DNA of 64,000 nt, from positions 58,390,205-58,454,204 of the forward strand of contig CM032666.1 in the NCBI GenBank assembly GCA_019095985.1. Reading direction: 5' to 3'. A model generated the notes under the pieces. That model worked only from the letters and a program-made list of their open reading frames with translations, ran no database searches and was not told the origin of the DNA. The translations under genes were made by a program, and so were the position numbers. Source of the DNA: Streblospio benedicti. Its lineage: Eukaryota > Annelida > Polychaeta > Spionida > Spionidae. This document shows positions 58,589-64,000 of this stretch, piece by piece. Position 1 is the stretch's first letter. Every line of letters begins with the position of its first letter.

Positions 58589-59064
58589 ACTGAACAAATC
58601 AAATTTTAACAATAACGATAAACACAACAATAATGAAGATGAAATAAACCAATATATTGCCTAAAAAGTCACTAATTTTATGCGTCTCCACACTACGAAC
58701 ATGGTTAGACGTAAAAAGACTATGGCCCTCTGTCAGAGCCTTTTTGCCTTTTGTTCTAATGCCTTCAGCTACATTGCCTAGAATTTGACGTAAAAACAAA
58801 GACCATCAAAATTACTTGCTGTTGACGCATATGTACATTATGTTTGGAAATTTACAATGAACATGTGAATAAACATTGACATGTAATGCAATACTATTAC
58901 ATCATATCTTGAAATCCATAGCATGCGTGAAAGCTTGATTTGTTTTCAAATAAATTTCATCTTGTGCAAAACAGCTTCCATACTTATAGAATCATCAATA
59001 TGTGCCAGTGCAGTATTTAGTTTCAATTAGAATCGGAGAATAATACTTAGTACCATATACTTAC

Positions 59065-59206
59065 ATTTGTCATAATATAACTCTATATCTTTCGCAGACA
59101 TAGAAGGATATCCAATCGTGGAGCTGTCCCAATCGTCTAGGGTGAGTGGGTGTGGGAGCACAAGGCCGTCTTCGAGCTGAAGTTTTTGTCTGTGTGCAGC
59201 AGCAAC
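59065..59206 (-). CDS. SAP-SWIM-YqaJ protein, exon 2
   Basis: Acceptor ATTTCAG and donor GTAAGT, phase 0 in and phase 1 out. It reads VAAAHRQKLQLEDGLVLPHP, then LTLDDWDSSTIGYPSMSAKD and IELYYDK. It joins exon 1 (QEQEDKD) in frame. The segment 'LP.P..L...W......(Y)P....DI..YL' is typical of the linker between the SAP and SWIM parts in such proteins. Its link to exon 3 is uncertain (see exon 3). Confidence 0.65.
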
Positions 59207-59514
59207 CTGAAATTGTATACACAAACAGCCCATTGAATATTCCTAAAGGTGCCTCAATTCTAAATTTGAGCAAAAATTATGCAAAAAAATGTTTGTTGCA
59301 AAAATGTATTAAAAACTGACAAACGTTGTGCCCAAAGTTTACAACCTATATTTTACAACAAATATTTCCGGGGCCCCATTGCCCCAAAGCATCTAATTTA
59401 TCACCCAATACAGGAATCCAATACAGAAAGCTGTATCGGGTCTACACCCGTACAGAATTATCTGCTCAACAGTCTATAATCATTTAGATCAACTAGTAAT
59501 ATTACTACTATGAA

Positions 59515-59640
59515 AATAGTTGTTTTTCCCGGTGCCAAAATGTAAAAATAAAATTTCTAGTAAGATCTAATAAACACATTCGAATCCCCTATTATCGCCA
59601 CGCACAAACTGAGTGTGCACAGTACGTTTTGCCATATTTC
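59515..59640 (-). mobile_element. Partial copy of the GAGCACT MITE
   Basis: Shares tttttcccggtgccaaa, taaaatttctagtaagatct and attatcgccacgcac with 61010-61110 and, inverted, with 41703-41800. Both termini are missing. Confidence 0.65.
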
Positions 59641-59797
59641 TCTACATCAGTAATATTACTAGTACATTGACCTGAAGGTGCAACAAATTTAAAAAACAAT
59701 CTATACTAGTTACATGAATCGCTCATGCATAAAAACAGTCTAGACTCTAATAATATTTGCTGACAATTTCAAAGCAGGCAACAGTACTAGTACTCAC

Positions 59798-59986
59798 ATC
59801 TTTGTCCTCTTGTTCCTGCGTTGGTAGTGGCTCTAGCCCAAGCCGAATGGCATAAAACAGACGATCCTGTAGCCTCTTCTTAATCACATTGGTAGGCACT
59901 CCCACTTTGTTCAACACTAGCTTTATCTCCTCAACTTTCATTTTTTTAATGTCAGTTAATAATTTTTCGTCCGACAACGAAGCCAT
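59798..59986 (-). CDS. SAP-SWIM-YqaJ protein, exon 1 (SAP domain)
   Basis: ATG at 59986. 63 codons, ending in phase 0 at GAT|GTGAGT. Residues 1-50 (MASLSDEKLLTDIKKMKVEE, IKLVLNKVGVPTNVIKKRLQ) form a SAP-type helix-turn-helix (K(M/L)KVxExKxxLxxxGxxTxxxKKxLxxRL), which binds DNA. The start was chosen because the SAP repeat begins at once, and because a TATA-like box (60154-60161) and the 18-bp motif lie upstream. Expression is expected from this end, convergent with the transposase. Confidence 0.75.
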
Positions 59987-60037
59987 ATTTGCATCCTTAC
60001 TTACTTTGCCTTCTTCCTTCTTCGATCATGTTTCTTC

Positions 60038-60055
60038 CCGGAAGTACCCATGGAC
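60038..60055 (-). promoter_or_regulatory. Inverted 18-bp motif upstream of YqaJ gene
   Basis: Perfect inverted match to 51837-51854, placed 51 bp upstream of the YqaJ ATG. Confidence 0.6.
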
Positions 60056-60153
60056 TTTTGTGTCTCAAATGGTCACTCAGTTAAGTCTTACTCGGGTCAC
60101 TCCATTCCTGCTGAACACGCTTTCCAAATCACCAACCCCCTCCACCGGCGCTG

Positions 60154-60161
60154 TTTATATA
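60154..60161 (-). promoter_or_regulatory. TATA-like box for YqaJ gene
   Basis: TATATAAA on the minus strand, about 168 bp upstream of the ATG. It overlaps the edge of the neighbouring MITE, so it may be inserted DNA rather than the native promoter. Confidence 0.35.
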
Positions 60162-60348
60162 CTTTAAAGACTATATTTCGTGGCTATTAAATTTTGCGAT
60201 TTTCACCAGTAAATTATTTTGTGACTACTTAATTTTGCTACTTTACATAGGCTATTAATGTTTGCTGACTATTTAAGTTTGCTTATTTGCGCCTAACCAC
60301 GAAATTCACAAATTAAATCGTGCGCTAACATTTGTAGTTTTACAGTAT
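60160..60348 (-). mobile_element. TACTGTAAAAC MITE, second copy
   Basis: Inverted relative to 55292-55461. The right end is gttttacagtat, and the left end is worn (actttaaagactata). Shared interior blocks include ttgctgactatttaagtttg. Confidence 0.7.
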
Positions 60349-60735
60349 CACACTTTGACGATTCCCTACGCTCTACTGAAACATAATGCAAACACACATC
60401 ACACAATCGTTACGACTGTCCTGAAATAATTGACAGCTGGTCAACTTCTGCTACATGCAAAGTCGCTGCAATGGCTGCTGCAACTGTCATGAATAATATT
60501 TTTTCTTCGGTTATTACTGAAGTCACCCACGCACTCAATATTAATCGGTTTGGCGTGAAATGCATCAGAACGACTTTAATGATTTTAGAGCGTGACACTA
60601 CAAAGCTACGTGACACTTCCAAATTTGTTATTCGTTTTTAGTTGATTTTCTATGCGTTACTCGACATAGACTGTCCTATAAAACTAGTAAACTACTAAAA
60701 GTGTATGTAAGCCGCGACAATGCATGTGTCCATAC
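60349..60735. other. Unassigned spacer
   Basis: Noncoding. A 70-codon minus-strand frame (60410-60622) has no recognisable similarity. Confidence 0.4.
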
Positions 60736-60738
60736 TTA

Positions 60739-61555
60739 GGGATGATGTACATTTTGTCACGCTCCGCAAAAGGGGAACAGTGTTCTCTTTTTTCTTGACC
60801 CCACCCCCACCCCCACCCTCCCCCCAAAAGTGGAAACATCAGATGTGTGACATAATCAAAGAATATCTACACAGTGTTTCACGATATTTATTCAAATATT
60901 AGAGCACTGCACACCCAGTTCGTGTGCACACCCAGTTCGTGTGTTATTTAAATAACATAGTTAGGCTCCGGACAATTAGGACACAATATTACAACTTTAA
61001 ACATTATTGCTTTCCCGGTGCCAAAGTGAAGAAATAAAATTTCTAGTAAGATCTAATGTAAATAAACATGTTCAAATCCCCGATTATCGCCACGCACGAA
61101 CTGGGTGTGCATGCAACGAATTGCACGGTAGCTCATATATTTTTAATGAATCATAACAACTGTGTTTATCATGCGACAATATAAGTAAGTAGCTTTATTT
61201 TGACACATCAAACACTATTGTGGGTTCATTAATAGCTGTGTTACGATTGTTTAAACAATAAAATGCACGAACTGGATGTGCAGTGATCTACTTATATATG
61301 CCATAAAATAATATTTATTATATATCAGGTATGTAAATTATAATATTAATGAATGTGTGAAATCTGCTGTGTATATTTCTTAATGTCACATTTAAATAGT
61401 AAATAGTGGAATTCTGGTATGAAAAGTTTTAGCGCGAGAGATAAAATTTTACACCCACAAAAAAGTGGAACGTCCAAAACTTGACCGAAACCCCCCTCCC
61501 CCTAAGTGGAACACTGTTCCACTTTTGCGGAGCATGACAAAATGTACATCATCCC
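60739..61555. mobile_element. Harbinger-type MITE (GGGATGATGTACAT ends), host of a second MITE
   Basis: Terminal inverted repeats of about 50 bp begin GGGATGATGTACATTTTGTC. Both sides carry TTA (60736-60738 and 61556-61558), a TWA target duplication typical of PIF/Harbinger. Inside, at 60902-61288, a TA-flanked MITE has inserted. Without that the element would be about 430 bp. No coding capacity. Confidence 0.85.
60902..61288. mobile_element. TA-flanked MITE nested in the Harbinger MITE
   Basis: Ends GAGCACTGCACACCC and, inverted, GATCACTGCACATCC, with TA at 60900-60901 and 61289-61290. Same family as 41505-41903, in opposite orientation, with matching interior (tgacacatcaaacactattg). A second inner copy of the terminal motif lies at about 60922. 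Confidence 0.85.
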
Positions 61556-61558
61556 TTA

Positions 61559-63005
61559 GGATAATGATTAATTTGGTGCATGATTAGTTGGCCATGTAAA
61601 AATCGTGTATTCACCAAGATAGGGCTGTAGAAGAAGCGACTGTCCTGTCGTCATGACCATTGACTGTCCCGACGTTTCATAACGCACTCATCGGTAATTT
61701 AGAAACCGGCAAGTGTTGCTATTGAAGGTTTCACAAACACGCATCGTCGGCTTTCACGGGTTGATCATTCACACTGCCTTTACAAGTTCTTGATCATATC
61801 AACTATATACTGCGTATATAGCCGTGAGTTATGACGATGCAAACACAGAGATTCCAATTTTCACGGTGGGGTTTTGGGATAATCTTGATACAAGAGACTT
61901 TCACAATCCATATGCATTTTACATTGAAATGATTATAGTATATCATTCGCAATATTCAATCCCGGGTATTTGATGCATTTACCGTATGCATAAGTACGAT
62001 AAATGTCTACTTACGGCAGAATATGAGGCCGACCGTGCGTACAACTATGTCAACCATTGGAACGTGATCGCCAAGAAGGCCTATGGTCGCTAGATGCTCG
62101 CAACGCAATTGTGGAAGTGAAACACAGATGTGTAAAACTCAATTCAGCCATGTGTATGCCAACCCTTCCATCGGAATTCATCATTTAGAAAACAAGTCAA
62201 CAAATGTACAGAAAACTGTCAATGGACGAAGTCAATTTCGTCTTCAATTATGCATTCACAATGCGGTTAAACACAAACCAATAATTGATCGTCGCAGTGT
62301 CGACTGTCATTCTGCTGTTGTGTGTCACAGTGGCGCCGGCATCGCCAGACCCAGACATTGCGGCGCCGACGTCTTCTACACCAGACTCACACTGTGCAAG
62401 ACATGTGAAGTCAGCCTCTTTAACTACTAGTATATACAGTTATTTAATTTCGTGGGAATTTCATATAGATTTTTGGAAACATTGTTTTTATGATAGTTTA
62501 TGGTGCATTATTGCAGAAAAGTGATGTTTCAATTTTTTCCAAGTCATCTACGATATTTGGCGGCCATTTTAAAAATGGCTGCTGCTACCATAATAAGAGA
62601 GATTATTTATTGTCCATTCTACCTCAGAAATACTTCAAAAGGATGGTTTTAGTATTTTTTGGTATGTTTTAAGTGTAAGAAACACGAACATGTCATAAAA
62701 GACGCCATATTGGAATCCAAGATGGCCACTGTAAGTAAAAATCCTTATTTTCATAGATCATAATGGTTAATGTGCTTTTATCTATCATTATTAATAATAT
62801 TGTTTTTAACAATAATCATTTATATAATACTGTCATGTTTTTTTATGTTTGTAAATGTTTATATGTTTATTTAAAGCAGAATTTATAATATTGATATATT
62901 AGCGGCATAAACAATGTGTGAAATGATGACATTTTATTAGAGAAATAACGGTATGGGTTGCTTAAAAGTACAAAGAAGTATTTCTTTTGCACCAATCAAT
63001 CATCT
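61559..63005. other. Noncoding sequence
   Basis: No reliable exon. At 62548-62740 there are ggcggccatttt, aaatggctgc and caagatggccac motifs related to the satellite at 35041-35560. A cysteine-rich frame at 62083-62430 has neither a splice context nor known similarity. Confidence 0.4.
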
Positions 63006-63209
63006 TCAGTGCTTTGCAAGAGATCCATCCTGCAGTGTGTGGTTAATAGCTGACAATTCATACATTGATATGACATCTTTTAGATCTACATCACCGGAAG
63101 ATCTTGCATTGATGAGAAGCCGTGCTAATTGTGAGGTCGACTGTTTGAGAACAATTTCCTCTGCTCCAACTTTTGTTTCAATCGGCTTGGCCCCCGTCGG
63201 TCCATCCAA
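63006..63209 (-). pseudogene. Exon-like fragment of a widespread uncharacterised invertebrate ORF
   Basis: Minus-strand frame of 67 codons reading DGPTGAKPIETKVGAEEIVL, then KQSTSQLARLLINARSSGDV and DLKDVISMYELSAI. The 'ARLL(I/V).AR...DVDL(K/E)(D/E)VI..YE(L/F)S' pattern resembles, from memory, a repeated uncharacterised protein in cnidarians and molluscs. The frame closes at a stop just after HTLQDGSLAKH, and a stop lies upstream as well. It is probably a decayed copy or a single internal exon. Confidence 0.35.
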
Positions 63210-63246
63210 TGACTTTCAATTTAGACATTTTGTCGCAAAGATTTGA

Positions 63247-64000
63247 AGGTCCAGATATTCTTTCTTTTAACAAACTTTTCATATGGAACACTCTTTAACC
63301 GTGTAGTCTTTTTATAAACACTGCAAAGATGCCTCTGCAATATGTGAAATAATTATTCTTATCAATAAGATGCTTTTATTTAACGGTCTAACTAATTTCA
63401 AGATGTTAATTAGAGCAGGGAGCTGAGTCTGAAAAAGTCACATAAACGTTAAATAAGGTTTGATGATTGTTTCTTATGCAGAATTTCCTGTAGAATACAG
63501 AAATCCATTTCTTAAGCGCAGCCCGAATTCCAATTTTTTTAAGAAGCATGTTTTTGATTAGCACCCTTATGTTCCAGATGCGATAGTTGAAAAACGGGTA
63601 TACCCAACTTACTCTTACTATATGGTTTTCTCGACATGTTTAGAATGATAACATTTGTCATTTTCCAATTCATATGCATTGATATCATTAGACTAAGTGT
63701 GTTACCACCTAAAGTGGTAAAATGAAAATCCGCAAACGTTCCATCGATAAGCTAGGATCAAGTTTGGAAACAGTTTCTTTATCCACTTTCCATAATGTCC
63801 TCTCAGCTGTGCTTGTTCACTGGGTGTTCGATACACCTCACAATAAGTATTTGTTCTGTCTAAATCCACTAGAAAGTGTATATATTTGCACTTTAAGCGG
63901 CCATACACATATTTCGTGGTAGATTTTTAATATCTCAGTGGTCCGTGTGTGGTTAGAAAAGGGAGAGTTCATATGAAAGTTTGTATTCTACATTTGGACC
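63247..64000. other. Noncoding sequence to window end
   Basis: AT-rich; nothing recognised. Confidence 0.4.

Larger units (their letters stand above)
51805..60062. mobile_element. THAP-DDE/YqaJ two-gene DNA transposon, copy 2 (ISL2EU-like)
   Basis: About 8.2 kb holding two convergent genes: a plus-strand THAP-HTH-DDE transposase (51905-54771) and a minus-strand SAP-SWIM-YqaJ protein (59986 down to 55771). As I recall, ISL2EU (IS4EU) elements carry this pair, which supports the family call. Copy 1 at 41110 shows the same gene order, proving that the two genes travel together. Outer ends are only approximate. The left homology starts near 51805; the right end is set by the inverted motif at 60038-60055. 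Later insertions (MITEs, a hAT) sit in YqaJ introns. Confidence 0.75.

Noticed and set aside
55292-60348. The inverted repeats flanking the YqaJ gene as terminal repeats of a separate nuclease-only transposon
   Set aside because: Each is a complete or nearly complete small MITE with its own two ends, and copy 1 shows the YqaJ gene linked to the transposase gene.
62285-62524. Signal-peptide-like frame (IVAVSTVILLLCVTVAPASP) as first exon of a secreted protein
   Set aside because: The frame opens at TTG right after an in-frame TAA, with no ATG, and no splice acceptor precedes it. The hydrophobic run is probably chance.

Overview
The window looks like a repeat-rich invertebrate nuclear genome, most likely a cephalochordate (amphioxus) or another marine deuterostome. 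It shows spliced genes with short exons and GT-AG introns, a wide mix of DNA transposons, Penelope-like and LTR elements, tandem repeats that straddle exon-intron borders, and three gaps of exactly 100 N (15638-15737, 35828-35927, 47480-47579). The gaps mark scaffold joins of unknown length, so order across them is not certain. The species assignment is inference.

1-23.1 kb: part of a VPS13-family lipid-transfer protein gene on the minus strand. Ten clean coding exons can be read with matching splice phases, in protein order a (15004-15137), b, c, e, f, g, and then h, i, j from a second block. The part of the protein is the end of the SHR-BD/VAB region and the start of the VPS13 C-terminal region. 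Exons g-h-i-j occur three times: a clean block A (17.5-22.95 kb), a block B (4.7-7.5 kb) with a good g but damaged h and i, and a decayed block C (1.35-3.75 kb). B and C are joined by a tandem-duplication breakpoint inside exon j (about 4722). Block A lies across a gap and may be an unpurged haplotype or a real duplicate. Many exon ends in this gene are themselves repeated as minisatellites running into the intron. Block A carries a 2.25 kb transposon with long terminal inverted repeats whose empty site is preserved in block B.

23.1-31.6 kb: a GC-rich, broken Ty3/Gypsy-type LTR retroelement fossil, with pol placed before a gag-like region. 31.6-37.9 kb: mostly AT-rich noncoding DNA with satellites, a possible terminal exon (32989-33107), a promoter-like NRF1 site and a gap. 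37.9-39.65 kb: a Penelope-like element with inverted terminal repeats, each holding a hammerhead-ribozyme-like core.

41.1-60.1 kb: the most interesting part. Two copies of a two-gene DNA transposon, probably of the ISL2EU type, are present. One gene encodes a THAP-HTH-DDE transposase. The other, facing it, encodes a SAP-SWIM-YqaJ nuclease. Copy 2 (51.8-60.06 kb) keeps an open transposase of about 647 aa in three exons and an open YqaJ exon. Copy 1 (41.1-47.5 kb) is a wreck riddled with later insertions (a TA-MITE, a SINE-like insert, a 1.7 kb transposon, a hAT at the gap) and has an internal deletion. An identical 18-bp motif lies 50-51 bp upstream of both start codons of copy 2, facing inward. 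Between the copies lie a decayed hAT with a BED finger, a decayed C2H2 zinc-finger gene and a foldback element.

60.1-64 kb: a MITE nested inside another TTA-flanked MITE, noncoding sequence, and an exon-like fragment of a widespread uncharacterised invertebrate ORF (63006-63209). I found no rRNA, certain tRNA, or CRISPR array.
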